Counted from the first letter of the stretch, positions 48,428 through 60,947 are shown. The stretch is 64,000 bases of DNA from Xanthomonas prunicola (GCF_002846205.1 NZ_PHKV01000002.1:124001-188000); one strand, 5' to 3'. Notes: generated from the letters alone by a model not told the origin. Numbers and translations are program-made.

Positions 48428-49384
48428 TCACAGCGTCTGCTCCAGCACCCGCCAGACCAGCGTTTCGAAATCGATGCCGAGCTGGCGTGCAGCCTTGGGC
48501 ACCAGCGAGTGGCTGGTCATGCCGGGAGCGGTGTTGACTTCGAGCAAATACAGCTGGCCGCTGCGGCCATCGCGCATCACGTCCACGCGACCCCAGCCAC
48601 GGCAGCCGGCGGCACGGAAGGCGTCAAGCGCAAGCTGGCGGATCTGCGCTTCTGCCTCGCCTTCCAAGCCCGGGCACAGGTACTGCGTGTCTTCGGCGAT
48701 GTACTTGGCGTTGTAGTCGTACCACTGGCCCTTGGGCACGATGCGGATCGACGGCAGCGCGGTCTCGCCCAGAACGGCCACCGTGAGTTCGTCGCCTTCG
48801 ATCAATTGCTCCATCAACAGCGCGCCGTCGTAACGGGCAGCCAGGGTCACTGCTTCTTCGAGCTGCGCCTGATCGAACACGCGGCTGACGCCGACGCTGG
48901 AACCTTCGTTTGCCGGCTTGACGATGACCGGCAAACCGAGCTGTTGAGCAGCGGCGTGAATGTCCTCGGCGCTCGCGCCAGCGGCCAACCGCGCGTAACG
49001 CGGCGTCGATAGGCCCAACGACAGCCACACCTGCTTGGTGCGGATCTTGTCCATGCTCAGCGCCGAGCCAAGCACATTCGAGCCGGTGTACGGCACGCCG
49101 AAGGCTTCCATCAGACCCTGCACGATGCCGTCTTCGCCGCCGCCGTTATGGCCGTGCAGTACGTTGAACACGCGATCGAACTGCTGTGCGACCAATGCCT
49201 TGGCCAACGCTGGAATGCCATCGACCGGCTGTGCATCCACGCCGCGCGCGCGCAGCGCGTCCAGCACGTTGCTGCCGGAATTCAACGACACGTCGCGCTC
49301 GGACGAGGTGCCGCCGAGCAGCACGGCGACACGACCAAAGGCGGCCGGATCGCTGGTGCGGGCATTGGCGATGACCGCGCTCAT
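48428..49384 (-). CDS. ddlB: D-alanine--D-alanine ligase
   Basis: Ddl joins two D-alanines with ATP for the peptidoglycan stem. The 318-residue ATP-grasp protein has [19 protein letters not shown] near the start, [20 protein letters not shown], the ATP-binding [16 protein letters not shown] and the metal/D-Ala site [19 protein letters not shown]. The position between murC and ftsQ is the standard one for the DdlB paralogue. The start overlaps the murC stop by 4 bases. Whether a second ddl gene exists is outside this window. Confidence 0.96.
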   Translation of the reverse strand: MSAVIANARTSDPAAFGRVAVLLGGTSSERDVSLNSGSNVLDALRARGVDAQPVDGIPALAKALVAQQFDRVFNVLHGHNGGGEDGIVQGLMEAFGVPYTGSNVLGSALSMDKIRTKQVWLSLGLSTPRYARLAAGASAEDIHAAAQQLGLPVIVKPANEGSSVGVSRVFDQAQLEEAVTLAARYDGALLMEQLIEGDELTVAVLGETALPSIRIVPKGQWYDYNAKYIAEDTQYLCPGLEGEAEAQIRQLALDAFRAAGCRGWGRVDVMRDGRSGQLYLLEVNTAPGMTSHSLVPKAARQLGIDFETLVWRVLEQTL

Positions 49385-50814
49385 GCCGGCTCTCCGACGA
49401 ACCCGTTGTTGATGATGTGCTGAGCCACGTAACCGATATCGCCGGCGCCCATCATCAGCAGCAAGTCGCCGTCCTGCAGGACGTCCGGCAACACTTCGGC
49501 AAGACCGGCAATCTGGCCGACGACCACCGGCTCGCTGCGGCCACGCGCACGGATGGCGCGGGCCAGTGCACGTGAATCGGCACCCGGAATTGGCGCTTCG
49601 CCGGCCGGGTAGACCTCGCTCAATACCAGCGCATCGACGGTGCTGAGCACCGCGGCGAAGGCGTCGAACTGATCACGGGTGCGGCTATAGCGGTGCGGCT
49701 GGAAGGCGACGACCAGACGCTTGTCCGGCCAGCCGCCACGCGCCGCAGCGAACACGGCTTCGAGCTCGCGCGGGTGATGACCGTAATCGTCGACCACGCG
49801 CACACGTGCGCCGGTGCTGGTGGTGACTTCGCCCAGATCGTTGAAACGACGGCCGATGCCGGCGAAGTTTTCCAGCGCGCGGGCAATGGTCTGCGGCTCC
49901 ACGCCGAGCTGCCAGCCGATCGCCGCGGCAGCCAGCGCATTGAGCACGTTATGCCGGCCCGGCAGCGCCAACGTCACCGGCGTGGTGGTGCCTTCCGGCA
50001 GACGCAGCGTGAAGCGCATGCGCGGGCCGTCCTGCACCACATCTTCGGCGCGCACGTCGGCGTTTTCGCTCATGCCGTAACTCATCACGTGGCGCGGCGT
50101 CTTGCCGGCCAGTGCGGCCACTTCCGGGTCGTCGATGCACAGCAGCGCCAGGCCATAGAACGGCAGCCGCTGCAGGAATTCGGCGAATGCGGCCTGGATA
50201 CGCGCAAAATCGTTGCCGTAGTTCTCCAGGTGATCCGAATCGATGTTGGTGATGACCGCCATCAACGGATTCAGGCGCAGGAAGCTGCCATCGCTTTCGT
50301 CGGCTTCGGCGACAAGCCACTGGCCACCACCGAGTTTGGCGTTGGCGCCGGCGGCCAGCAGCTGACCGCCGATGACGAACGTCGGGTCCAACCCGCCTTC
50401 GCTCAGCACCGCTGCAGCCAGGCTGGTGGTGGTGGTCTTGCCATGCGTGCCGGCCACCGCGATGCCGCGACGGAAGCGCATCAGCTCGGCCAGCATCGCC
50501 GCACGCGGCATGATCGGAATGCGCTGGCTGCGCGCTTCCATCAGCTCGGGGTTGTCGTCGCGAATGGCGCTGGACACCACGACACAATCGGTGCCCAACA
50601 CGTTGGCCGCCGAATGGCCGCGCATCACGCGCGCACCCAGCTTGGCCAAGCGACGCGTGGCCGCGTTGTCCGAGTTATCGGAGCCGGAGACTTCATAGCC
50701 CAGCGTCAGCATCACCTCGGCAATGCCGCTCATGCCGGTGCCGCCGATGCCGACGAAATGCACGCGCGGAAACGCGCGCACCAGATCGCCGCTGTCCTGC
50801 AGACGGCGGATCAC
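49381..50814 (-). CDS. murC: UDP-N-acetylmuramate--L-alanine ligase
   Basis: MurC adds the first residue, L-alanine, to UDP-MurNAc in the cytoplasm. The 477-residue protein has the N-terminal substrate domain [19 protein letters not shown], the ATP loop [17 protein letters not shown] near 122, [11 protein letters not shown] near 205 and [14 protein letters not shown] near 345. The start codon overlaps the murG stop (ATGA) even though the murG end is repeat-derived. Confidence 0.97.
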   Translation of the reverse strand: MIRRLQDSGDLVRAFPRVHFVGIGGTGMSGIAEVMLTLGYEVSGSDNSDNAATRRLAKLGARVMRGHSAANVLGTDCVVVSSAIRDDNPELMEARSQRIPIMPRAAMLAELMRFRRGIAVAGTHGKTTTTSLAAAVLSEGGLDPTFVIGGQLLAAGANAKLGGGQWLVAEADESDGSFLRLNPLMAVITNIDSDHLENYGNDFARIQAAFAEFLQRLPFYGLALLCIDDPEVAALAGKTPRHVMSYGMSENADVRAEDVVQDGPRMRFTLRLPEGTTTPVTLALPGRHNVLNALAAAAIGWQLGVEPQTIARALENFAGIGRRFNDLGEVTTSTGARVRVVDDYGHHPRELEAVFAAARGGWPDKRLVVAFQPHRYSRTRDQFDAFAAVLSTVDALVLSEVYPAGEAPIPGADSRALARAIRARGRSEPVVVGQIAGLAEVLPDVLQDGDLLLMMGAGDIGYVAQHIINNGFVGEPA

Positions 50815-52091
50815 GCGGCACCTCCGGTGGAGGTGCGAATCGGGAATCGGGAATCGGGAATCGTATGAAGCGAAGCGCCAACGGCGACGGACGCCTGGTC
50901 GGTGCGCTTGTCTGCGTGCATTGAGGTGTATTCCTGCGGTTGATCTGAGCTCTGCCTATTCCCCATTCCCGACTCACCATTCCCGGCTTCTTGCAGAATG
51001 ATGTCGGCAATGCGCTCGGCGGCGTCCGGTTTGGCCAGGGTGCGTGCGGCGTTGGCCATCGACAGGCGACGGGCCGGGTCGGTGAGCAAGGTCTGCAAGA
51101 CCTGCTGCAGGCGCACGGCCAACGTATCGTTCTGCTTGAGCAGTACGGCGGCGTCAGCGCCGACCAGGTATTCGGCATTGCGGGTCTGGTGATCGTCGAC
51201 GGCGGCGGCAAAGGGCACCAGCACGCTGCCAATACCGGCAGCGCACAGCTCCGCCAGGGTGGAGGCGCCGGCGCGGCACACGACCAGGTCGGCCCAGGCG
51301 TAAGCAGCGGCCATGTCGGCGATGAAGGGTTCGATGCTGGCGTTGACGCTGGCCTGTGCGTACGCCGCCTCGGCTTCGGCACGCAGCTTTTCGCCGCACT
51401 GATGGCGCACCGCGACATCCGGATGACCGAGTGCGGCCAATGCTGTCGGCACTGCCTGATTCAACACGCGCGCGCCCTGGCTGCCGCCCAGCACCAGCAC
51501 GCGTACCGGGCCAGTGCGGCCGACCAACCGGTCCGCCGGCACAGGCAGTGCAGCGATTTCCGCGCGCACCGGGTTGCCCACCGCTTCTTCGCCAGCGAAG
51601 CTGCCCGGAAAGCCGGTCAGCACGCGGCGCGCGAAACGCGACAACACCTTATTCGTCATGCCAGGTGCGCGATTCTGTTCGTGCACCAGCAACGGCGCAC
51701 CGAGCAAGCGCGCAGCCAGGCCACCCGGGCCGGCAGCAAAGCCGCCAAAACTGATCACCGCACGCGGCTGGCGCTTGCGCAGCACGAAGCCGGCGGCGCG
51801 CACTGCGCGCATCACCCGCACCGGTGCACCAAGCAACTTGATGATGCCCTTGCCACGCAAACCGCTGATTGCCAGCGTATCGATTGGAATATCGTGCTGC
51901 GGTACCAGGCGGGTTTCCATGGCGCCATCGGCACCCAGCCAGGTCACCGGTACGCCCCTCGCACGCAGCACCTTGGCCACGGCCAGCCCCGGGAAGATAT
52001 GCCCCCCGGTGCCGCCAGCCAGAATCATCACGGGCCGAATCCGCGCAGATGGATGCGCGGGCGTTTGCGAGGCGTTTGCAGAAACGCTCAC
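50811..52091 (-). CDS. murG: Undecaprenyl-PP-MurNAc-pentapeptide GlcNAc transferase, with repeat-encoded tail
   Basis: MurG makes lipid II from lipid I at the inner membrane. It starts at GTG 52091, whose last bases overlap the ftsW stop (GTGA), giving 426 residues. The GT-B fold signatures are [60 protein letters not shown] and [19 protein letters not shown]. coli MurG has 355 residues. Here the family domain ends near [11 protein letters not shown], and about 56 further residues ([11 protein letters not shown] through [11 protein letters not shown]) are encoded by repeat copy d. The tail is therefore recent and probably disordered; the ATGA coupling to murC is kept. Confidence 0.95.
   Translation of the reverse strand: MSVSANASQTPAHPSARIRPVMILAGGTGGHIFPGLAVAKVLRARGVPVTWLGADGAMETRLVPQHDIPIDTLAISGLRGKGIIKLLGAPVRVMRAVRAAGFVLRKRQPRAVISFGGFAAGPGGLAARLLGAPLLVHEQNRAPGMTNKVLSRFARRVLTGFPGSFAGEEAVGNPVRAEIAALPVPADRLVGRTGPVRVLVLGGSQGARVLNQAVPTALAALGHPDVAVRHQCGEKLRAEAEAAYAQASVNASIEPFIADMAAAYAWADLVVCRAGASTLAELCAAGIGSVLVPFAAAVDDHQTRNAEYLVGADAAVLLKQNDTLAVRLQQVLQTLLTDPARRLSMANAARTLAKPDAAERIADIILQEAGNGESGMGNRQSSDQPQEYTSMHADKRTDQASVAVGASLHTIPDSRFPIRTSTGGAA
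50837..50986. repeat. GGGAATC-type paired-arm repeat, copy d, inside murG
   Basis: The left arm is four GAATCGG units (50837-50863) and the right arm is ATTCCCCATTCCCGACTCAC and onward (50958-50986). About 95 bases separate them. The whole element is read in frame as the C-terminus of MurG. Confidence 0.8.
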
Positions 52092-53466
52092 GCGATCCTC
52101 CCGAAGGTCGGTTCCACACGCGGCTGCATGCGGCTGGTGCCGCGCAGGATCGCCGACGCCGGTGCCACCGAAGGCGCTGCAGCTGTCGCCGCTGCCACCG
52201 GCGACGGTGCTGCAGCGGTCTCGCGCTGCGGCTTGCGCCCAGCTGCATACGCCGGCGGCACGGATTCGACCACCGGCTCGGCCGGCTCGGACGGTGCAGT
52301 ACCCGCACCCTGCGGCGACAACTTGCTGCGCAGGCGCTCGGCACGATCCATTTCGTAGGACACGCGCAGCAGCAGGCCCATCGCCATGCAGGTCATCAGC
52401 ACCGACGAACCGCCGGAGGAAATCAGCGGCAGGGTCAGGCCCTTGGTCGGCAGAATCCCCAGGTTCACGCCGATCGACACGAAGCTCTGCATCGCCACCC
52501 ACAACCCAATGCCGAAAGCCACGTAGCCGGAGAAATGACGCTTCATTTCCACGCAGCGCATGCCCACCCAGAACGCACGGCCGACCAGCAGCGCATACAG
52601 GGACACGACACCGCAGACGCCGATGAAGCCGAGCTCCTCGGCGATCACCGAGAAAATGAAGTCGGTATGCGCTTCCGGCAGGTAATTGAGCTTCTGCACC
52701 GAGGCACCCAGGCCCACCCCGATCCACTCGCCACGGCCGATGGCCATGAGCGCATTGGACAGCTGGTACCCCGAGCCGAGCTGATCAACCCACGGATCCA
52801 TGAAGGAGGTGACGCGCCGCATGCGGTACGGCTCGAAGATCACCAGCGCCACCAGTGCCGGCAGCAGCAGCAGGATCGGCAGGATGATGCGTCCGATCGG
52901 GGCGCCACCGAGCACCAGCATGCAGGCAGTGACGCTCAACAGCAGCATCGACGAGCCGAAGTCCGGCTGCAGCAACAGCAGCGCCACCAGAAAGCCGACC
53001 ACTAACACCGGCTTGAGCATCGCCTGCCAGGTCGCATTGACCTCGTCGCGAAAGCGCACCAGGTAACTGGCCAGCCAGATGATGTAGAGCACCTTGACCG
53101 CTTCGACGACCTGGAACCGCGACACGCCCAGGTTGATCCAGCGCCTGGCGCCATTGACGGTGCTGCCCAGGCCAGGCACGAACACCACGATGAGCAGCAG
53201 GAAACAGGCCAGCAGCAGCATCTGGTTGTGCTGCTCGATGGTCTTGAGCTCGGTGCGCATCGCCCAGAACGCCAGCCCGATGCCGACACCCAGGAACAGC
53301 AGGTGGCGGGTCAGGTAATAGAAGGGGCTGGCTTCCAGCTCGATCGAACTGGAAGCCACCATCACCACGCCCAGCGAGGCGAGCGTGGCCGCGGCCCCGA
53401 GCAGCCACGGGTCGTAGCGGCCGCCGATGGCGTCCAGTCGTGTGGCCTGGCGGGACATGTCGTTCA

Positions 53467-53467
<1 letters not shown>
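52088..53467 (-). CDS. ftsW: Lipid II polymerase FtsW
   Basis: FtsW is the SEDS-family septal peptidoglycan glycosyltransferase partnered with FtsI. The 459-residue protein starts [20 protein letters not shown] and has about ten membrane helices. The conserved SEDS loop includes [21 protein letters not shown] and AEELGFIG, and it ends with [14 protein letters not shown] long Ala/Pro-rich cytoplasmic tail (about residues 390-459) is present. Its ATG overlaps the mraY stop by one base (TGATG). murD, which usually lies between mraY and ftsW, is absent. Confidence 0.97.
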
Positions 53468-54541
<1,074 letters not shown>

Positions 54542-54552
<11 letters not shown>

Positions 54553-56053
54553 GGGATGCGCCCTCCGCCGATGCGAGCAGCGCGGTGACGACGCGGTCCA
54601 TCGCGCTACCGCGTGAGCCCTTCACCAGGATCGTGATGGAGGCGGCACCCGCCGGGGCGACCGTGGACGGCGATTGCTGTTGGTGAATCACTGCATGTTC
54701 CTGCGTATTTCCTGATGCGTGTTGCTGTGTTCGTGTTTCCCGGCTGGCGGCATCGACCAGATCCGCCTGCAAGGCGTCGATCAGCCCGGCATGTGTGGCG
54801 AACACGCGGCCACCCTCGCCAAATGCCTGTGCCGCGGCGGCGCTGAGCTCGCCCAGCGCGTACAGCCGCTGCAGCTTGGCGGCGCGTGCGCGACGTCCGG
54901 CGGCGGCATGCAGTGCGACGCCTTCGGCGCCGAGTTCGCGCATGTCGCCGAGTACCAGCCAGCCTTCGCCCGGTGCGCCGGCCAAAGCGTCGATGGCCGC
55001 ATCCAGCGAGCCGGGGTTGGCGTTGTAGCTGTCGTCGATCAGCACCGCGCCGCCCGGCAAGGTCTGTGCGATTTGCCGGCCAGCCACCGGATGCGCCTGC
55101 GCCAAACCGGCAGCGATCACCGGCAAGGCGATGCCGGCACCGAGTGCCAGACCGGTTGCCGCCAGGGCGTTGAGCACGTTGTGGCGGCCCGGCAATGGCA
55201 GCGCAATCTGCGCCTCACCCTGCGGGGTCACCAAGGTGAACTGCGCAGCGCCAGCCTGCAGTTGCAGCTGACGCGCAGTGATATCGGCACTGATCTGCAA
55301 GCCGTAGCGCAAGATGCAACGCCCCTGCACCGGCTGCGCCTGCAACTGCTGCTCGAACCACAGACCAAAAGCGTCATCGGCATTGATCACGGCCACGCCA
55401 TCGGCGGGCAACGCGGCGTAGATGGCGCCTTTGGTCTGTGCAACGCCGAGCAGGCTACCCAGACGTTCCAGATGGGCGGGCGCGATGTTGTTGACCAGCG
55501 CGACATGCGGCTGCGCGATATCGGTGAGATAGGCGATATCGCCCGGCTTGCCGGCGCCCATTTCGTAGATCGCAACGTCGGCATCATCGGGCGCGGCAAT
55601 CACGGCCAGCGGCAAACCGATCTCGTTGTTGCGGTTGCCCGGCGTGGCGTACACGGTGGTGCCATCCACGCGCCCGGCTTCCTGCAGGATCGACAGCAGC
55701 AGCGCCTTGACGCTGGTCTTGCCATTGGAACCGGTCAAGGCAATCACCCGGGTGGCGCGGTCGCGCTGCATGCCGGCCGCAATCCGCGCCAATGCCAGCT
55801 CGGTATTTTCCACGACCACCTGCGGCACGCTCAGCGCCGGCAGCAGGCGATCCACCAGCAATCCGCTGGCACCGCGCGCGACTGCGTCGGCGGCAAAGTC
55901 ATGCCCATCGAAGCGCTCGCCCCGCAGCGCGATATACAGACTGCCATTGGCGAGCGTGCGGGTGTCGTTGCCGACCGCATCGATCATGGCGTCGTCGCCA
56001 TGCAGCTCGCCACCGGCCCAATGCGCAATCAATGACAGTGGAATGAGCTTCAT
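54542..56053 (-). CDS. murF: UDP-MurNAc-tripeptide--D-alanyl-D-alanine ligase
   Basis: MurF adds the D-Ala-D-Ala dipeptide, completing the UDP-linked pentapeptide. The 503-residue protein has [21 protein letters not shown], the ATP loop [15 protein letters not shown] near 106 and [18 protein letters not shown] near 330. It is longer than E. coli MurF (452 residues). Part of the excess is a Gln/Thr/His-rich insertion of about 35 residues ([19 protein letters not shown] and onward) just before the conserved [15 protein letters not shown] end. The insertion has lower GC than the gene. The start is coupled to murE through ATGA. Confidence 0.96.
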
Positions 56054-57537
56054 GGGCGCACTCCCAACACGGTGCGGGGCAGCAGCGCCTGCGCCGCCAC
56101 GATGGCGTCGTCGAAGGCATGCCGCACGCCGGCAACTTCCTGATATGGCTCGTGGCCCTTGCCGGCAATCAACACGATGTCGGACGCGCTGGCCATGCCG
56201 ATGGCCTGATGGATCGCGACAGCGCGGTCGCGCTGCACGATGGCGGCATCCGGGCGCGCAAAGCCGCGCAGGATATCGGCCACGATGACGTCGCCATCTT
56301 CGCCACGCGGATTGTCGTCGGTGACGATGGCGACGTCGGCATTGAGTTCTGCAATTGCTGCCATCTGTGGGCGCTTGCCGCTGTCGCGTTCACCACCGCA
56401 ACCGAACACGCAGATCAGCCGGTCCTGCGCATGCGAACGCAGACTGCTCAATGCCTGCTCCAGCGCATCGGGCGTGTGCGCGTAATCGACCACCACCAGC
56501 GGTGCGCCATGCGCGCCGCCGAGGCGGTTCATGCGGCCATGGATCGGCTGCAACTGGCCAAGCACGGTGGCGATTTGAGCAGGTACGATGTCCAGCGCCC
56601 ACAACGCGCCGGCCACGGCCAGCAGGTTGTCCACGTTGAAGCGGCCCAGCAGAGGCGAGTGCACCGGATGCACTTCGCCTTGGATATTCAGTGCGAAGTT
56701 GATGCCGTTATGGTCCAGCTGCAGTGCCTGCGCGCTCACACGGGCGTCGGCATGTGCGCGCGAGCTCACGCCGACGGCATGCAGCGCGGGATCGAGCGAA
56801 GCGAACAGCGTGCGGCCGAAGGCATCGTCCAGATTCACCACGGCCGATTTCAAGCCAGCACGGGTGAACAACTTGGCCTTCGCGGCGCCGTATTGCGCCA
56901 TGTCGCCGTGGTAATCGAGATGATCGCGGGTGAGATTCGTGAACACCGCGACGTCGAAATGCACCGCATCCACGCGGCCCTGATCGAGCGCGTGCGAGCT
57001 GACTTCCATCGCTACCGCCTGCGCGCCCTCATCGCGCAACTGCGCCAGCAGCGCATGCGTGGGCAGCACCAGCGGCGTGGTGAATCCGGTTGGCACGGCC
57101 GCGCCATACAGACCGACGCCCAAGGTGCCGAGCGTGCCGGTGGGCGTACCGAGCAGCGTCAATGCCTGCGCCAGTAACTGCACGGTGGAGGTCTTGCCGT
57201 TGGTACCGGTGACGCCGACCATGCGCATTGCATGCGACGGCCGGCCATGAAATTGATCGGCCATCACGCCAAGGCGCGCGCGCAAACCGGGCACGGCAAT
57301 CGCATCGGCCGGGACCGGCATACCGTCCGGAGCCGGCGGCTCGAACAACACCGCCGTTGCGCCATTGGCGCGCGCCTGTTCGACAAAGCCCAGACCATGC
57401 GCACCGAAGCCGGCGATCGCGACGAATGCATCGCCTGGGGCCACCGTACGGCTATCCATCACCAGACCGGAGACCTGCGCGTCTTGCGGTAGCGCCACGT
57501 CCGGCAGCAACTGCGAAAGTGCCATAGAGCGGCTCAC
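56050..57537 (-). CDS. murE: UDP-MurNAc-tripeptide synthetase (meso-diaminopimelate adding)
   Basis: MurE adds the third residue of the stem peptide. I start it at GTG 57537, which overlaps the ftsI stop as GTGA and gives 495 residues beginning [16 protein letters not shown] 57525 is the alternative. The ATP loop is [15 protein letters not shown] near 116. The segment [10 protein letters not shown] near 410 contains the DNPR motif that selects meso-diaminopimelate, as expected for Gram-negatives. [16 protein letters not shown] is also present. The 3' end is coupled to murF through ATGA. Confidence 0.96.
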   Translation of the reverse strand: MSRSMALSQLLPDVALPQDAQVSGLVMDSRTVAPGDAFVAIAGFGAHGLGFVEQARANGATAVLFEPPAPDGMPVPADAIAVPGLRARLGVMADQFHGRPSHAMRMVGVTGTNGKTSTVQLLAQALTLLGTPTGTLGTLGVGLYGAAVPTGFTTPLVLPTHALLAQLRDEGAQAVAMEVSSHALDQGRVDAVHFDVAVFTNLTRDHLDYHGDMAQYGAAKAKLFTRAGLKSAVVNLDDAFGRTLFASLDPALHAVGVSSRAHADARVSAQALQLDHNGINFALNIQGEVHPVHSPLLGRFNVDNLLAVAGALWALDIVPAQIATVLGQLQPIHGRMNRLGGAHGAPLVVVDYAHTPDALEQALSSLRSHAQDRLICVFGCGGERDSGKRPQMAAIAELNADVAIVTDDNPRGEDGDVIVADILRGFARPDAAIVQRDRAVAIHQAIGMASASDIVLIAGKGHEPYQEVAGVRHAFDDAIVAAQALLPRTVLGVRP

Positions 57538-59402
57538 TGGCGGCTCTCCTGCAACGGCGCAGGCTGCGCTGGCGCGTTGGCCGGCGCAGGTGCCACTGCG
57601 GTCGGAATGCCGGCAGACACTTCGTCCACCGGGTCCGGCACGAGCGCCGGATCCAGATCGGCCGGTTGCGGCTTGACCATGGGCTGACCGGTCTTGCCGG
57701 CGGCCTGCGCGGCCAGCCACGACTGGATGTCGTCCGGCGGCACGTCCATCAAGCGCAGCGCGCCTTCCATCACTTTGTGGAAGACCGGGGCCGACACCAG
57801 GCCGCCGTAATACACCTTGCCCTGCGGATCGTTGATCACGATGACGGTAGCAAAGCGCGGCCGCGTGGCAGGCACCAGGCCGGCAAACAACGCGTTGTAA
57901 TGCCCGCGCTCGTAGCCATTGGCGCCATTCTTGCGCGCGGTACCGGTCTTGCCAGCCACGTGGTATCCCAGAATCGCTGCACCCTTGGCGCCGCCCTGGG
58001 TGACCACGGTTTCCATCATGTCGATGACCTGGCGCGCCACTTCCGGCGTGATCACCTGACGGGTTTCGTTGTGCTGGCCGCGCACGAAGGTCGGCGGCGT
58101 GAGCTTGCCGCCGTTGCCGAGCGTGGCGTACGCCTGCGCAATCTGCAGCGGCGTCACCGACAGGCCGTAGCCGTAGGACATCGTGGTCTTGGACGGGCCG
58201 CTCCAGCGCGCCGGCTGCAGCACCACACCGGCCGATTCACCGGGAAACCCACTATGCGGCGCGCTGCCGTAACCGAAGTTGCGGATCGACTGATAGAAGG
58301 TCTGGTCCGGCACCTTGGCGGCGATCTTGGCAGCACCGATGTTCGAGCTGCGGGTGATCACGCCGGTGACGTTGAGCACGCCGTTGTTGCGCGGCACATC
58401 GCGAATGGTGAAGCGCCCCACCGACATGTAGCCGGGGTTGGTATCGATGATGGTGTCCTTGGTCACCACGCCGGCAGTCAGCGCGGTGGCCACGGTCAGC
58501 GGCTTCATCGTCGAACCCGGCTCGACCAGATCGGTGACCGCACGGTTGCGGCGCGCCGACGGGTTGATGCCGGTGACCGCGTTGGGGTTGTAGGTAGGCA
58601 GGTTGACCATCGCCAGCACTTCGCCGGTGGCCACGTCCATCACCACCATCGAACCGCCGGCCGCGTTGTTTTCGACCAGTGCGTTGCGCAGCTCCTTGTA
58701 AGCCAGGAACTGGATGCGGCGGTCGATGCTCAGCGTCAGGTCCTTGCCCGGCTGCGCCGGACGCACCAGGTCCACGCTCTCCACGATCGCGCCGCGCGCA
58801 TCGCGCACCACCTTCTTGGAACCGGGCTTGCCGCGCAGCCATTCGTCGAACGCCAGCTCCAGCCCTTCCTGGCCGCGGTCGTCGATGTTGGTGAAGCCCA
58901 GCACATGGGCCATCGCCTCGCCTTGCGGATAGAAACGGCGAAACTCGCGCTGCGAGAACACGCCGGGAATCTTCAGATCGACAATCGCATGCGCCTTGTC
59001 CGGATTGATCCGGCGCTGCAGGTACATGAATTCCTTGCCGGCCTTCTGCGCCAGCTTGGCGTTCAACTCGTCCAGCGGCTGGCCGAGCGCCTTGGCCAGC
59101 TCGGGGATGCGGTCCGGGTTGCGCAACAGTTCCTGCGGATTGACCCAGATCGATTCCACCGGCGTGGACACCGCCAGCGGCTCGCCGTTGCGGTCGGTAA
59201 TCATGCCGCGCGAGGTGGCGATCGGCAGTTCGCGCAGGTAGCGCGCCTCGCCCTGGCGCTGGTAGAAATCGCGGTTGACCAGCTGCACGAACGCCGCACG
59301 GCCGATCAGCGTCACCGAGCACAGGCCCAGCGCGATGCCGACCAGGGTCAGACGACCGCGGAGGTTGAAGTTGCTGCGGGGGCGGTTGCGGCCGGCTTTC
59401 AT
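57534..59402 (-). CDS. ftsI: Penicillin-binding protein 3 (septal transpeptidase)
   Basis: FtsI crosslinks septal peptidoglycan with FtsW. The 622-residue protein has one N-terminal membrane helix ([20 protein letters not shown]), a pedestal domain from about 60, and the transpeptidase domain with nucleophile Ser297 in [13 protein letters not shown] near 352 and KTGTA near 485. The C-terminal 55 residues are Pro/Ala-rich. The start overlaps the stop of a 72-codon frame made of a 72-bp tandem repeat (ATGA), which replaces the usual direct junction with ftsL. Confidence 0.97.
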   Translation of the reverse strand: MKAGRNRPRSNFNLRGRLTLVGIALGLCSVTLIGRAAFVQLVNRDFYQRQGEARYLRELPIATSRGMITDRNGEPLAVSTPVESIWVNPQELLRNPDRIPELAKALGQPLDELNAKLAQKAGKEFMYLQRRINPDKAHAIVDLKIPGVFSQREFRRFYPQGEAMAHVLGFTNIDDRGQEGLELAFDEWLRGKPGSKKVVRDARGAIVESVDLVRPAQPGKDLTLSIDRRIQFLAYKELRNALVENNAAGGSMVVMDVATGEVLAMVNLPTYNPNAVTGINPSARRNRAVTDLVEPGSTMKPLTVATALTAGVVTKDTIIDTNPGYMSVGRFTIRDVPRNNGVLNVTGVITRSSNIGAAKIAAKVPDQTFYQSIRNFGYGSAPHSGFPGESAGVVLQPARWSGPSKTTMSYGYGLSVTPLQIAQAYATLGNGGKLTPPTFVRGQHNETRQVITPEVARQVIDMMETVVTQGGAKGAAILGYHVAGKTGTARKNGANGYERGHYNALFAGLVPATRPRFATVIVINDPQGKVYYGGLVSAPVFHKVMEGALRLMDVPPDDIQSWLAAQAAGKTGQPMVKPQPADLDPALVPDPVDEVSAGIPTAVAPAPANAPAQPAPLQESRQ

Positions 59403-59617
59403 GGCGCACCTCCGTGTGCGCCACCCTGCGGGCGGCTGCGCCGTGCAAAACGGCTGTCCTGCCGTTTTGTCATGGGCGCACCTGCATATGCGCCACCCTG
59501 CGAGCGGCTGCGCCGTGCAAAACGGCTGTCCTGCCGTTTTGTCATGGGCGCATAACCGTGTGCGCCACCCTGCGGGCAGCTCCGCTGTGCAAAGCGGCTG
59601 GCCTGCTGCTTTGTCAT
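59399..59617 (-). CDS. 72-residue frame made of three 24-residue repeats, between ftsL and ftsI
   Basis: This frame starts with an ATG overlapping the ftsL stop (ATGA) and ends with a stop overlapping the ftsI start (ATGA). It consists of exactly three 72-bp units, each beginning MTKRQDSRFARRSR or a close variant and ending QGGAHGGAP or similar. The predicted protein is very basic and has no membrane helix. The same kind of sequence is a common interspersed repeat in xanthomonads, so this may be a repeat expansion that keeps ribosomes moving from ftsL to ftsI rather than a functional protein. I have no evidence for a stable product. Confidence 0.4.
   Translation of the reverse strand: MTKQQASRFAQRSCPQGGAHGYAPMTKRQDSRFARRSRSQGGAYAGAPMTKRQDSRFARRSRPQGGAHGGAP
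59402..59617. repeat. 72-bp tandem repeat, three units, in the ftsL-ftsI junction
   Basis: The units are 59546-59617, 59474-59545 and 59402-59473. Units 2 and 3 are nearly identical; unit 1, nearest ftsL, is more diverged. Units 2 and 3 contain the perfect hairpin CAAAACGGC-TGTCCT-GCCGTTTTG; unit 1 has a degenerate form. The period is a multiple of three, so the frame stays open. Confidence 0.9.
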
Positions 59618-59877
59618 GGGCGCACCACCACGATGTCGTTGGTCTCCGGGAACTTCATCCCGATGCGCGCACGCGCGACCTGATCGACCCGGTTGCTTTC
59701 TGCCCAGGTGGCCTGTTCCAGCTGCAGCCGGCCGAATTCGATATTCAATTCATCGCGCGTGTGCTCGAGCTTGGACAACTGCACGAACAGCTTGCGATGC
59801 ATGTGGCGCATGTACACGACCCCGATCGCCGAGGCGATGCTGCAGGCAAGCAGCACGATGAGCAGCAGGCGGCTCAT
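59614..59877 (-). CDS. ftsL: Cell division protein FtsL
   Basis: FtsL is a small bitopic membrane protein that forms a complex with FtsB and FtsQ and activates FtsWI. The 87-residue protein has an N-terminal helix ([20 protein letters not shown]) and a periplasmic coiled coil ([20 protein letters not shown]). It ends in the [15 protein letters not shown] segment typical of the family. It overlaps rsmH by 4 bases upstream and the repeat-made frame by 4 bases downstream. Confidence 0.94.
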   Translation of the reverse strand: MSRLLLIVLLACSIASAIGVVYMRHMHRKLFVQLSKLEHTRDELNIEFGRLQLEQATWAESNRVDQVARARIGMKFPETNDIVVVRP

Positions 59878-60947
59878 GCGGCGTCTCCTTGAGACGCCGG
59901 GAATCGGGAATCGGGATTCGGGAATCGGAAAGCAGCGGCACTGTTGCCTTTGCCAATTCCCGATTCCCCATTCCCCATTCCCAGCTTTTCGGCCACCCGC
60001 AACACCGCGCTGCGGGCGCGTGGGTTGACGTTCAGTTCTGCGTCGTCGGCCTTGATCGCACCGCTCACCAGCTGCAGCGTCGGCACGAACGGTTGCGCTT
60101 CGGGCAGGCGGCGATTGCTCGGCGGCGCCTTGGCGTAGCGGGCCATGAATTGTTTAACGATGCGGTCTTCCAGCGAGTGGAAGCTGATCACGGCCAGCCG
60201 GCCGCCGGGCTTGAGCGCGGCCAGCGCCGCATCCAGGCCGGCTTCCAGGTCGTCGAGTTCGCGGTTGATATAGATGCGGATCGCCTGAAAGCTGCGTGTG
60301 GCCGGGTGGGTCTTGCTGTCGCCGCGCGGCATCACCGAGGCAATCAGCTCGGCCAGTTGCGCGGTGCGCAGCAACGGCTGTTCGGCGCGGCGCGCCACGA
60401 TGGCGCGCGCGATGCGGCGGCTCTGGCGCTCTTCGCCATAGGTCCACAGCACATCGGCGATCTCGCGGTCGCTGGCCTGCGCCAGCCACTGGGCCGCGCT
60501 CTGGCCGCTGTCCGGGTCCATGCGCATGTCCAGCGGACCGTCCTTGCCGAAACTGAAACCGCGCCCGGCCACGTCCAACTGCGGCGAAGACACGCCCAGA
60601 TCCAGCAGGATGCCGTCGACCGTGGCAGCGGCAACCACCTGACCGAGCCCGGCAAAACTGCCGCGATGGATGGACACGCGCGCATCGCCACCGAAGCTCT
60701 GTTCGGCCACTGCGATCGCTTCGGGGTCCTTGTCCATCACCAGCAGCTGACCTCCCGGGCCAAGGTGTTCCAGCACGCCGCGTGCGTGTCCGCCACGCCC
60801 GAACGTGCCATCGAGATAGATTCCGTTTTCGGTCACTTGCAGGCCATCCAGAACCTGCGTGTACAGCACCGGCACATGGGCCGCCGGCGGCTGCGACACC
60901 GGGTGACCGGGCTGCGCTTCACCGCGCATCCGGGCACCCCGGCTCAC
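59874..60947 (-). CDS. rsmH: 16S rRNA m4C1402 methyltransferase, with repeat-encoded tail
   Basis: RsmH (MraW) N4-methylates C1402 of 16S rRNA. It starts at GTG 60947, overlapping the mraZ stop as GTGA; ATG 60929 is the alternative. The signatures are [55 protein letters not shown] and [15 protein letters not shown]. coli RsmH has 313 residues; this one has 357. The family core ends near [12 protein letters not shown], and the last 35 or so residues ([27 protein letters not shown]) are the in-frame translation of repeat copy e. The ATGA coupling to ftsL is kept. Confidence 0.95.
59897..59982. repeat. GGGAATC-type paired-arm repeat, copy e, inside rsmH
   Basis: The left arm GGGAATCGGGAATCGGGATT (within 59897-59928) faces the right arm AATTCCCGATTCCCCATTCC (within 59955-59982). 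The interior AGCAGCGGCACTG matches the interior of copy c. It is translated as the C-terminal tail of RsmH. Confidence 0.85.
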
